In this document: in pieces, positions 49,851-62,809 of the stretch
Numbering within the stretch: the stretch's first letter is position 1
Layout of the letters: every line of letters starts with the position of its first letter
DNA from: Colletes latitarsis
Lineage: Eukaryota; Arthropoda; Insecta; Hymenoptera; Colletidae
Direction of reading: 5' to 3'
Length of the DNA: 64,000 bases
Assembly: GCF_051014445.1 (NCBI RefSeq)
Contig: NW_027488366.1
Coordinates: forward strand, 12,418,001-12,482,000
The notes under the pieces: model-generated
Told to the model about the DNA's origin: nothing
Databases searched by the model: none
The model's input: only the letters and a program-made list of their open reading frames with translations
Position numbers and translations under genes: made by a program

Positions 49851-52800
49851 TCATCAGGCTCATACTTTCGCATATTTCTCATACTTCATGGCTGGATCCT
49901 GGGCTATTTCTGGATTGGATTACGTATTAATGTGGTACCACACTGAAACAGTCAATTAAACCTGGTTTTGATGAATATTTGATAGAATAATTCATGTTAG
50001 GTCTAGGTTAGGCATGGGATTTGCTCTCATCAGGCTCATTCTTTCGCATATTTCTCATACTTGATGGCTAGATCCTGGGCTTTCTCTGGATTGCATCACG
50101 TAGTAATGAAGTACAACACTGAAACAGTCAATTAAACCTGGTTTCCATCAATATTTTAGAGCACAACGCATGTTAGGTCTAGGTTAGGCCTGGGATTTGC
50201 CCTCATCAGGGTCATACTTTCGAAGTTTTAACATACATATTGGTCTGATCGAGGGTTTTTTCCGCTTTGGATCACGTAGTAAAGTGGTACCACACTGAAA
50301 CAGTCTATTAAACCTGGTCTTGATAAATATTTTAGAGGATATCGCATGTTAGGTCTGGGTTAGGTCTAGGATTTGCCCTCATCAGGCTCCTACTTTCGCA
50401 ATTTTCTCATACTTCATGGCCGGATCCTGGGCTATTTCCGGATTGGATCACATAGTAATGTGGTACCACACTGAAACAGTCAATTACACCTGGTTTTCAT
50501 CAATATTTTAGAGGACAACGCATGTCAGGTCTAGGTTAGGTCTGGGATTTGCTCTCATCAGGGTCATACTGTCGCAGTTTTAACTTACTTGTTGAACGGA
50601 TCCTGGGTTTTTTCTGGTTTGGTTCACGTAGTAATGTGGTACCACACTGAAACATTCAATTAAACCTGGTCTTGATAAATATTTTAGAGGATAACGCATG
50701 TTAGGTTTGGGTTAGGTCTAGGATTTGCCCTCATCAGGCTCATACTTTCGCATATTTCTTATTCTTCATGGCTAGATCCTGGGCTGTTTCTGGATTGTAT
50801 CACATAGTAATGTGGTACCACGCTGAAACAGTCGATTAAACCTGGTTTCGATCAATATATTAGAGGATAACGCAAGTTAAGTCTGGGATAGGTCTGGGAT
50901 TTGACCTCATCAGACTCATACTTTCGCGTTTTTCACATACTTGTTGAACAGATCCTGGGTTTTTTCTGGTTTGGATCACGTAGTAATGTGGTACCAACTG
51001 AAACAGTCGATGAAACCTGGTTTCGATCAATATTTTAGAGGATAACGCAAGTTAAGTCTGGGATTGGTCTGGGATTTGACCTCATCAGACTCATACTTTC
51101 GCACACTTCACATACTCGTTGAACAGATCCTGGGTTATTTTCTGGTTTGGACCACATAGTAATGTGGTACCACACTGAAACAGTCGATTAAACCAGGTTT
51201 CGATCAATATTTTTGAGGATAACGCACGTTAGGTCTAGGTTAGGCCTGGGATTTTCACTCATCAGATTCATACTTTCGCATTCTTCACATACTTGTTGAA
51301 CGGATCCTGGGTTTTTTCTGGTTTGGATCACGTAGTAATGTGGGACCACACTGTAACAGTCAATTAAACCTGGTTTCGATCAATACTTTAGAGAATAATT
51401 CATGTTAGGTCTAGGTTAGGTCTGGGATTTGCTCTCATCAGGCTCATTCTTTCGCATATTTCTCATACTTGATGGCTATATCCTGGGCTTTTTCTGGATT
51501 GCATCACGTAGTAATGAAGTACAAGACTGAAACAGTCAATTAAACCTGGTTTCCATCAATATCTTAGAGGACAACGCAAGTTAGGTCTGGGATAGGTCTG
51601 GGATTTGCCCTCATCAGGCTCATTGTTTCGCGTTTTTCACATACTTGTTGAACAGATCCTGGGTTTTTTCTGGTTTGTATCACGTAGTAGTGTGGTACCA
51701 CACTGAAACTGTCCATTAAACCTGGTTTGCATCAATATTTTAGAGGATAACGCATGTTAGGTCTAGGTTAGACCTGGGATTTTCACTCATCAGACTCATA
51801 CTTTCGCATTGTTCACATACTTGTTGAACTGATCCTGGGTTTTTTCTGGTTTGGATCACGTAGTAATGTGGTACCACACTGAAACAGTCGATTAAACCTG
51901 GTTTCGATCAGTATTTTAGAGGATAACGCAAGTTAGGCCTGGGATAGGTCTGGGATTTGACCTCATCAGACTCATACTTTCGCACACTACACATACTCGT
52001 TGAACAGATCCTGGGTTATTTTCTGGTTTGGATCACATAGTAATGTGGTACCACACTGTAACAGTCGATTAAACCAGGTTTCGATCAATATTTTAGAGTA
52101 TAACTCATGTTAGGTCTAGGGTTGGCCTGGGATTTTCATTTATCAGACTCATACTTTCGCATTCTTCACATATTTGTTGAACGGATCCTGGGTTTTTTCT
52201 GGTTTGGATCACGTAGTAATGTGGGACCACACTGAAACAATCAATTAAACCTGGTCTTGATATGTATTTTAGAGGATAACGCATGTTAGGTCTGGGATAG
52301 GTCTGGGATTTGCCCACATCAGGCTCATACTTTCGCGTTTTTCACATACTCGCTGAACAGATCCTGGGTTTTTTTCTGGTTTGGATCACGTAGTAATGTG
52401 GTACCACACTGAAACAGCCGGTTAAACCAGGTTTCGATCAATATTTTTGAGGATAACGCATGTTAGGTCAAGGTTATGCCTGGTATTTTCACTCATCAGA
52501 CTCATACTTTCGCATTCTTCTCATACTTGTTGAACGGATCCTGGGTTTTTTCTGGTTTGGATCACGTAGTAATGTGGGACCACACAGAAACAATCAATTA
52601 AACCTGGTCTTGATAAATATTTTAGAGGATAACGCATGTTAGGTCTGGGTTAGGTCTAGGATTTGCCCTCGTCAGGCTCATACTTTCGCATATTTCTCAT
52701 ACTAGATGGCTAGATCCTGAGCTTTCTCTGGATTGCATCACGTAGTAATGAAGTACAACAGTGAAACAGTCAATTAAACCTGGTTTCCATCAATATTTTA

Positions 52801-54465
52801 GAGGACAACGCATGTTAGGTCTAGGTTAGGCCAGGGATTTGCCCTCATCAGGGTCATACTTTCGCAGTTTTAACATACATGTTGACCTGATCGAGGGTTT
52901 TTTCTGCTTTGGATCACGTAGTAAAGTGGTACCACACTGAAACAGTCCATTAAACCTGGTTTGGATCAATATTTTAGAGGATAACGCATGTTAGGTCTAG
53001 GTTAGCCCTGGGATTTTCACTCATCAGACTCATACTTTCGCATTCTTCACATACTTGTTGAACGGATCCTGGGTTTTTTCTGGTTTGGTTCACGTAGTAA
53101 TGTGGTACCACACTGAAATATTCAATTAAACCTGATCTTGATAAATATTTTAGAGTATAACGCATGTTAGGTCTTGGTTAGGTCTAGGATTTGCCCTCAT
53201 CAGGCTCATACTCTCGCATATTTCTCATACTTCATGGCTAGATCATGGGCTGTTTCTGGATTGTATCACGTAGTAACGTGGTACCACGCTGAAACAGTCA
53301 ATTAAACCTGGTTTCGATCAATATTTTAGAGGATAACGCAAGTTAGGTCTGGCATAGGTCTGGGATTCGCCCTCATCAGACTCATACTTTCGCGTTTTTC
53401 ACATACTTGTTGAACTGATCCTGGGCTTCTTCTGGTTTGAATCACGTAGGAATGTGGTACCACACTGAAACAGTCAATTAAACCTGGTTTCGATCAATAT
53501 ATTGGAGAATAATACATGTTAGGTCTAGGTTAGGTCTGGGATTTGCTCTCATCAGGCTCATACTTTCGCACACTTCACATACTCGTTTGACAGATCCTGG
53601 GTTATTTTCTGGTTTGGATCGCGTAGTAATATGTTACCACACTGAAACAGTCGATCAAACCAGGTTTCGATCAATATTTTTGAGGATAACGCATGTTAGG
53701 TGTAGGTTAGGCCTGGGATTTTCACTCATCAGACTCATACTTTCGCATTCTTCACATACTTGTTGAACTGATCCTGGGTTTTTTCTGGTTCGGATCACGT
53801 AGTAGTGTGGTACCACACTGAAACAGTCAATTAAACCTGGTTTCCATCAATATTTTAGAGAACATCGCATGTTAGGTCTAGGTTAGGTCGGGGATTTTCA
53901 CTAATCAGACCCATACTTTCGCATTCTTCACATACTTGTTGAACGGATCCTGGGTTTTTTCTGGATTGCGTCACGTAGTAGTGTGGTACCACACTGAAAC
54001 AGTCGATTAAACCTGGTTTCGATCAATATTTTTGAGGATAACGCCTGTTAGGTCTAGGTTAGGCCGGGGATTTTCACTCAACAGACTCATACTTTCGCAT
54101 TCTTCACTTACTTGTTGAACGGATCTTGGGTTTTTTCTGGTGTGGATCACGTAGTAATGTGGTACCACACTGAAACAGTCAATTAAACCTGGTTTTGATG
54201 AATATTTTAGAGAATAATTCATGTTAGGTCTATGTTAGGTCAGGGATTTGCTCTCATCAAGCTCATTCTTTCGCATATTTCTCATACTAGATGGCTAGAT
54301 CCTGGGTTATTTTCTGGTTTGGATCGCATCGTAATGTGGTACCACACTGAAACAGTCGATTAAACCAGGTTTCGATCAATATTATTGAGGATAACGCATG
54401 TTAGATCTAGGTTAGGCCTGGGATTTTCACTCATCAGACTCATACTTTCGCATTCTTCACATACT

Positions 54466-56852
54466 TGTTGAACGGATCTTGGGTTTTTTCTGGTGTGGAT
54501 CACGTAGTAATGTGGTACCACACTGAAACAGTCAATTAAACCTGGTTTCGATCAATATTTTAGAGAATAATTCATGTTAGGTCTAGGTTAGGTCTGGGAT
54601 TTGCTCTCATCAGGCTCATTCTTTCGCATATTTCTCATACTTGATGGTTAGATCCTGGGCTTTTTCTGGATTGCATCACGTAGTAATGAAGTACAACACT
54701 GAAACAGTCAATTAAACCTGGTTTCCATCAATATCTTAGAGGACAACGCAAGTTAGGTCTGGGATAGGTCTGGGATTTGCCCTCATCAGGCTCATACTTT
54801 CGCACACTTCACATACTCGTTGAACAGATCCTGGGTTTTTTCTGCTTTGGATCACGTAGTAAAGTGGTACCACACTGAGACAGTCCATTAAACCTGGTTT
54901 GGATCAGTATTTTAGAGGATAACGCATGTTAGGTCTAGGTTAGCCCTGGGATTTTCACTCATCAGACTCATACTTTCGCATTCTTCACATACATGTTGAA
55001 CGGATCCTGGGTTTTTTCTGGTTTGGTTCACGTAGTAATGTGGTACCACACTGAAACATTCAATTAAACCTGATCTTGATAAATATTTTAGAGGATGACG
55101 CATGTTAGGTCTGGGTTAGGTCTAGGATTTGCCCTCATCAGGCTCATACTTTCGCATATTTCTCATACTTCATGGCTAGATCCTGGGCTGTTTCTGGATT
55201 GTATCACGTAGTAATGTGGTACCACGCTGAAACAGTCAATTAAACCTGGTTTCGATCAATATTTTAGAGGATAACGCAAGTTAGGTCTGGCATAGGTCTG
55301 GGATTCGCCCTCATCAGACTCATACTTTCGCGTTTTTCACATACTTGTTGAACAGTTCCTGGGTTTTTTCTGGTTTGTATCACGTAGTAATGTGGTACCA
55401 CACTGAAACTGTCAATTAAACCTGGTTTCCATCAATATCTTAGAGGACAACGCAAGTTAGGTCTGGGATAGGTCTGGGATTTGCTCTCATCAGGCTCATA
55501 CTTTCGCACACTTCACATACTCGTTTGACAGATCCTGGGTTATTTTCTGGTTTGGATCGCATCGTAATGTGGTACCACACTGAAACAGTCAATTAAACCT
55601 GGTTTCGATCAATATATTAGAGAATAATTCATGTTAGGTCTAGGTTAGGTCTGGGATTTGCTCTCATCAGGCTCATTCTTTCGCATATTTCTCATACTTG
55701 ATGGCTAGATCCTGGGCTTTTTCTGGATTGCATCACGTAGTAATGAAGTACAACACTGAAACAGTCAATTAAACCTGGTTTCCATCAATATCTTAGAGGA
55801 CAACGCAAGTTAGGTCTGGCATAGGTCTGGGATTCGCCCTCATCCGGCTCATACTTTCGCGTTTTTCACATACTTGTTGAACTGATCCTGGGCATTTTCT
55901 GGTTTGGATCACGTAGTAATGTGGTACCACACTGAAACAGTCAATTAAACCTGGATTCGATCTATATTTTAGAGAATAATTCATGTTAGGTCTAGGTTAG
56001 GTCTGGGATTTGCTCTCATCAGGCTCATACTTTCGCACACTTCACATACTCGTTGAACAGATCCTGGGTTTTTTCTGCTTTGGATCACGTATTAAGGTGG
56101 TACCACACTGAGACAGTCCATTAAACCTGGTTTGGATCAGTATTTTAGAGGATAACGCATGTTAGGTCTAGGTTAGCCCTGGGATTTTCACTCATCAGAC
56201 TCATACTTTCGCATTCTTCACATACATGTTGAACAGATCCTGCGTTTTTTCTGGTTTGGATCACGTAGTAACGTGGGACCACACTGAAACAGTCAATTAA
56301 ACCTGGTTTCGATCAATATATTAGAGAATAATTCATGTTAGGTCTAGGTTAGGTCTGGGATTTGCTCTCATCAGGCTCATTCTTTCGCATATTTCTCATA
56401 CTTGATGGCTAGATCCTGGGCTTTTTCTTGATTGCATCACGTAGTAATGAAGTACAACACTGAAACAGTCAATTAAACCTGGTTTCCATCAATATCTTAG
56501 AGGACAACGCAAGTTAGGTCTGTGATAGGTCTGGGATTTGCCCACATCAGGCTCATACTTTCGCGTTTTTCACATACTCGTTGAACAGATCCTGGGTTAT
56601 TTTCTGGTTTGGATCACATAGTAATGTGGTACCATACTGAAACAGTCGATTAAACCAGGTTTCGATCAATATTTTTGAGGATAACGCATGTTAGGTCTAG
56701 GTTAGGCCTGGTATTTTCACTCATCAGACTCATACTTTCGCATTCTTCTCATACTTCATGGCTAGATCCTGGGCTATTTCTGGATTGTATCACGTAGTAA
56801 TGTGGTACCACACAGAAACAGTCAATGAAACCTGGTTTCGATCAATATTTTA
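54466..56852 (+). repeat. About 4.05-kb-offset higher-order repeat, copy 1
   Basis: 2,387 bp match 58517-60903 at an offset of 4,051 bp (23 monomers plus 3). Shared markers are GAACGGATCTTGGG, TCTGGTGTGGATCACG, GGATCGCATCGTAATG, CTCATCCGGCTC and CTGGATTCGATCTATA. The region from 56821 to 57878 instead matches 61752-62809 at an offset of 4,931 bp (28 monomers plus 3), so copy 2 contains about five extra monomers at that point. Confidence 0.83.
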
Positions 56853-58516
56853 GAGGATAACGCATGTTAGGTCTAGGTTAGCCCTGGGATTTTCACTCAT
56901 GAGACTCATACTTTCGCATTCTTCACATACTTGTTGAACTGATCCTGGGTTTTTTCTGGTTTGGATCACGTAGTAATGTGGTACCACACTGAAACAGTCA
57001 ATTAAACCTGGTTTCGATCAATATTTTAGAGAATAATTCATGTTAGGTCTAGGTTAGGTCTGGGATTTGCTCTCATCAGGCTCATACTTTCGCACACTTC
57101 ACATACTCGTTTGACAGATCCTGGGTTATTTTCTGGTTTGGATCGCATAGTAATGTGGTACCACAGTGAAACAGTCGATTAAACCAGGTTTCGATCAATA
57201 TTTTTGAGGATAACGCATGTTAGGTCTAGGTTAGGCCAGGGATTTTCACTCATCAGACTTATACTTTCGCATTCTTCACATACTTGTTGAACGGATCCTG
57301 GGTTTCTTCTGGTTTGGATCACGTAGTAATGTGGGACCACACTGAAACAGTCAATTAAACCTGGTTTCGATCAATATTTTAGAGAATAATTCATGTTAGG
57401 TCTAGGTTAGGTCTGGGATTTGCTCTCATCAGGCTCATTCTTTCGCATATTTCTCATACTTGATGGTTAGATCCTGGGCTTTTTCTGGATTGCATCACGT
57501 AGTAATGAAGTACAACACTGAAACAGTCAATTAAACCTGGTTTCCATCAATATCTTAGTGGACAACGCAAGTTAGGTCTGGGATAGGTCTGGGATTTGCC
57601 CTCATCAGGCTCATACTTTCGCACACTTCACATACTCGTTGAACAGATCCTGGGTTTTTTCTGCTTTGGATCACGTAGTAAAGTGGTACCACACTGAGAC
57701 AGTCCATTAAACCTGGTTTGGATCAGTATTTTAGAGGATAACGCATGTTAGGTCTAGGTTAGCCCTGGGATTTTCACTCATCAGACTCATACTTTCGCAT
57801 TCTTCACATACATGTTGAACGGATCCTGGGTTTTTTCTGGTTTGGTTCACGTAGTAATGTGGTACCACACTGAAACAGTCGATTAAACCAGGTTTCGATC
57901 AATATTTTTGAGGATAACGCAACATAAGTCTGGGATAGGTCTGGGATTTTACCTCATCAGACTCATACTTTCGCGTTTTTCACATACTTGTTGAACAGAT
58001 CCTGGGTTTCTTCTGGTTTGGATCACGTAGTAGTGCGGTACCACACTGAAACAGTCCATTAAACCTGCTTGCGATCAATATTTTAGAGGATAACGCATGT
58101 TAGGACCGTGTTAGGTCTAGGATTTGCCCTCATCAGGCTCATTCTTTCGCATACTTCTCAAACTTGATGGCTAGATCCTGGGCTTTTTCTGGATTGCATC
58201 ACGTAGTAATGTGGTACCACACTGAAACATTCAATTAAACCTGGTCTTGATAAATATTTTAGAGGATAACGCATTTTAGGTCTGGGTTAGGTCTAGGATT
58301 TGCCCTCATCAGGCTCATACTTTCGCATATTTCTCATACTTCATGGCTAGATCCTGGGCTTTTTCTGGATTGCATCACGTAGTAATGAAGTACAACACTG
58401 AAACAGTCAATTAAACCTGGTTTCGATCAATATTTTTGAGGATAACGCATGTTAGGTCTAGGTTAGGCCGGGGATTTTCACTCAACAGACTCATACTTTC
58501 GCATTCTTCACATACT

Positions 58517-60903
58517 TGTTGAACGGATCTTGGGTTTTTTCTGGTGTGGATCACGTAGTAATGTGGTACCACACTGAAACAGTCAATTAAACCTGGTTTC
58601 GATCAATATTTTAGAGAATAATTCATGTTAGGTCTAGGTTAGGTCTGGGATTTGCTCTCATCAGGCTCATTCTTTCGCATATTTCTCATACTTGATGGTT
58701 AGATCCTGGGCTTTTTCTGGATTGCATCACGTAGTAATGAAGTACAACACTGAAACAGTCAATTAAACCTGGTTTCCATCAACATCTTAGAGGACAACGC
58801 AAGTTAGGTCTGGGATAGGTCTGGGATTTGCCCTCATCAGGCTCATACTTTCGCACACTTCACATACTCGTTGAACAGATCCTGGGTTTTTTCTGCTTTG
58901 GATCACGTAGTAAAGTGGAACCACACTGAGACAGTCCATTAAACCTGGTTTGGATCAGTATTTCAGAGGATAACGCATGTTAGGTCTAGGTTAGCCCTGG
59001 GATTTTCACTCATCAGACTCATACTTTCGCATTCTTCACATACATGTTGAACGGATCCTGGGTTTTTTCTGGTTTGGTTCACGTAGTAATGTGGTACCAC
59101 ACTGAAACATTCAATTAAACCTGATCTTGATAAATATTTTAGAGGATGACGCATGTTAGGTCTGGGTTAGGTCTAGGATTTGCCCTCATCAGGCTCATAC
59201 TTTCGCATATTTCTCATACTTCATGGCTAGATCCTGGGCTGTTTCTGGATTGTATCACGTAGTAATGTGGTACCACGCTGAAACAGTCAATTAAACCTGG
59301 TTTCGATCAATATTTTAGAGGATAACGCAAGTTAGGTCTGGCATAGGTCTGGGATTCGCCCTCATCAGACTCATACTTTCGCGTTTTTCACATACTTGTT
59401 GAACAGTTCCTGGGTTTTTTCTGGTTTGTATCACGTAGTAATGTGGTACCACACTGAAACTGTCAATTAAACCTGGTTTCCATCAATATCTTAGAGGACA
59501 ACGCAAGTTAGGTCTGGGATAGGTCTGGGATTTGCTCTCATCAGGCTCATACTTTCGCACACTTCACATACTCGTTTGACAGATCCTGGGTTATTTTCTG
59601 GTTTGGATCGCATCGTAATGTGGTACCACACTGAAACAGTCAATTAAACCTGGTTTCGATCAATATATTAGAGAATAATTCATGTTAGGTCTAGGTTAGG
59701 TCTGGGATTTGCTCTCATCAGGCTCATTCTTTCGCATATTTCTCATACTTGATGGCTAGATCCTGGGCTTTTTCTGGATTGCATCACGTAGTAATGAAGT
59801 ACAACACTGAAACAGTCAATTAAACCTGGTTTCCATCAATATCTTAGAGGACAACGCAAGTTAGGTCTGGCATAGGTCTGGGATTCGCCCTCATCCGGCT
59901 CATACTTTCGCGTTTTTCACATACTTGTTGAACTGATCCTGGGCTTTTTCTGGTTTGGATCACGTAGTAATGTGGTACCACACTGAAACAGTCAATTAAA
60001 CCTGGATTCGATCTATATTTTAGAGAATAATTCATGTTAGGTCTAGGTTAGGTCTGGGATTTGCTCTCATCAGGCTCATACTTTCGCACACTTCACATAC
60101 TCGTTGAACAGATCCTGGGTTTTTTCTGCTTTGGATCACGTATTAAAGTGGTACCACACTGAGACAGTCCATTAAACCTGGTTTGGATCAGTATTTTAGA
60201 GGATAACGCATGTTAGGTCTAGGTTAGCCCTGGGATTTTCACTCCTCAGACTCATACTTTCGCATTCTTCACATACATGTTGAACAGATCCTGCGTTTTT
60301 TCTGGTTTGGATCACGTAGTAACGTGGGACCACACTGAAACAGTCAATTAAACCTGGTTTCGATCAATATATTAGAGAATAATTCATGTTAGGTCTAGGT
60401 TAGGTCTGGGATTTGCTCTCATCAGGCTCATTCTTTCGCATATTTCTCATACTTGATGGCTAGATCCTGGGCTTTTTCTTGATTGCATCACGTAGTAATG
60501 AAGTACAACACTGAAACAGTCAATTAAACCTGGTTTCCATCAATATCTTAGAGGACAACGCAAGTTAGGTCTGTGATAGGTCTGGGATTTGCCCACATCA
60601 GGCTCATACTTTCGCGTTTTTCACATACTCGTTGAACAGATCCTGGGTTATTTTCTGGTTTGGATCACATAGTAATGTGGTACCATACTGAAACAGTCGA
60701 TTAAACCAGGTTTCGATCAATATTTTTGAGGATAACGCATGTTAGGTCTAGGTTAGGCCTGGTATTTTCACTCATCAGACTCATACTTTCGCATTCTTCT
60801 CATACTTCATGGCTAGATCCTGGGCTATTTCTGGATTGTATCACGTAGTAATGTGGTACCACACAGAAACAGTCAATTAAACCTGGTTTCGATCAATATT
60901 TTA
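58517..60903 (+). repeat. About 4.05-kb-offset higher-order repeat, copy 2
   Basis: This is the second copy of 54466-56852, with few substitutions. It is followed by non-matching monomers (60904-61751), then by the continuation of the unit at 61752-62809. Confidence 0.83.
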
Positions 60904-61751
60904 GAGGACAACGCAAGTTAGGTCTGGGATAGGTCTGGGATTTGCCCTCATCAGGCTCGTACTTTCGCGTTTTTCACATACTTGTTGAACAGATCCTGGG
61001 TTTTTTCTGGATTGCGTCACGTAGTAGTGTGGTACCACACTGAAACAGTCGATTAAACCTGGTTTCGATCAATATTTTTGAGGATAACGCATGTTAGGTC
61101 TAGGTTAGGCCGGGGATTTTCACTCAACAGACTCATACTTTCGCATTCTTCACATACTTGTTGAACGGATCTTGGGTTTTTTCTGGTGTGGATCACGTAG
61201 TAATGTGGTACCACACTGAAACAATCAATTAAACCTGATCTTGATAAATATATTAGAGGATAACGCATGTTAGGTCTGGGTTAGGTCTAGGAGTCGCCCT
61301 CATCAGGCTCATACTTTCGCATATTTCTCATACTTCATGGCTGGATCCTGGGCTATTTCTGGATTGGATCACGTAGTAATGTGGTACCACACTGAAACAG
61401 TCAATTAAACCTTGTTTTGGTGAATATTTTAGAGAATAATTCATGTTAGGTCTATGTTGGGTCAGGGATTTGCTCTCATCAGGCACACAGTTTCGCGTTT
61501 TTCACATACTTGTTGAACAGATCCTGGGTTCTTTCTGGTTTGGATCACGAAGTAGTGTGGTACCACACTGAAACAGTCCATTAAACCTGGCTTCGCTCAA
61601 TATTTTAGAGGATAACGCATGTTAGGTCTAGGTTAGGTCTGGGATTTGCTCTCATCAGGCTCATTCTTTCGCATATTTCTCATACTGGATGGCTAGATCC
61701 TGGGCTTTTTCTGGATTGCATCACGTAGTAATGTAGTACCACACTGAAACA

Positions 61752-62809
61752 GTCAATGAAACCTGGTTTCGATCAATATTTTAGAGGATAACGCATGTTA
61801 GGTCTAGGTTAGCCCTGGGATTTTCACTCATGAGACTCATACTTTCGCATTCTTCACATACTTGTTGAACTGTTCCTGTGTTTTTTCTGGTTTGGATCAC
61901 GTAGTAATGTGGTACCACACTGAAACAGTCAATTAAACCTGGTTTCGATCAATATTTTAGAGAATAATTCATGTTAGGTCTAGGTTAGGTCTGGGATTTG
62001 CTCTCATCAGGCTCATACTTTCGCACACTTCACATACTCGTTTGACAGATCCTGGGTTATTTTCTGGTTTGGATCGCACAGTAATGTGGTACCACAGTGA
62101 AACAGTCGATTAAACCAGGTTTCGATCAATATTTTTGAGGATAACGCATGTTAGGTCTAGGTTAGGCCAGGGATTTTCACTCATCAGACTTATACTTTCG
62201 CATTCTTCACATACTTGTTGAACGGATCCTGGGTTTCGTCTGGTTTGGATCACGTAGTAATGTGGGACCACACTGAAACAGTCAATTAAACCTGGCTTCG
62301 ATCAATATTTTAGAGAATAATTCATGTTAGGTCTAGGTTAGGTCTGGGATTTGCTCTCATCAGGCTCATTCTTTCGCATATTTCTCATACTTGATGGTTA
62401 GATCCTGGGCTTTTTCTGGATTGCATCACGTAGTAATGAAGTACAACACTGAAACAGTCAATTAAACCTGGTTTCCATCAATATCTTAGAGGACAACGCA
62501 AGTTAGGTCTGGGATAGGTCTGGGATTTGCCCTCATCAGGCTCATACTTTCGCACACTTCACATACTCGTTGAACAGATCCTGGGTTTTTTCTGCTTTGG
62601 ATCACGTAGTAAAGTGGTACCACACTGAGACAGTCCATTAAACCTGGTTTGGATCAGTATTTTAGAGGATAACGCATGTTAGGTCTAGGTTAGCCCTGGG
62701 ATTTTCACTCATCAGACTCATACTTTCGCATTCTTCACATACATGTTGAACGGATCCTGGGTTTTTTCTGGTTTGGTTCACGTAGTAATGTGGTACCACA
62801 CTGAAACAT
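61752..62809 (+). repeat. Continuation of the 4-kb repeat (copy of 56821-57878)
   Basis: It matches 56821-57878 at an offset of 4,931 bp. Shared markers are GTCAATGAAACC, CACTCATGAGACTC, CGTTTGACAGATCC and AGACTTATACTTTCG. Beyond 62809 the match switches to 58963 and following (offset 3,699 bp), and from about 63310 to 57850-58440 (offset 5,459 bp). The tail is therefore a mosaic of earlier blocks. Confidence 0.78.
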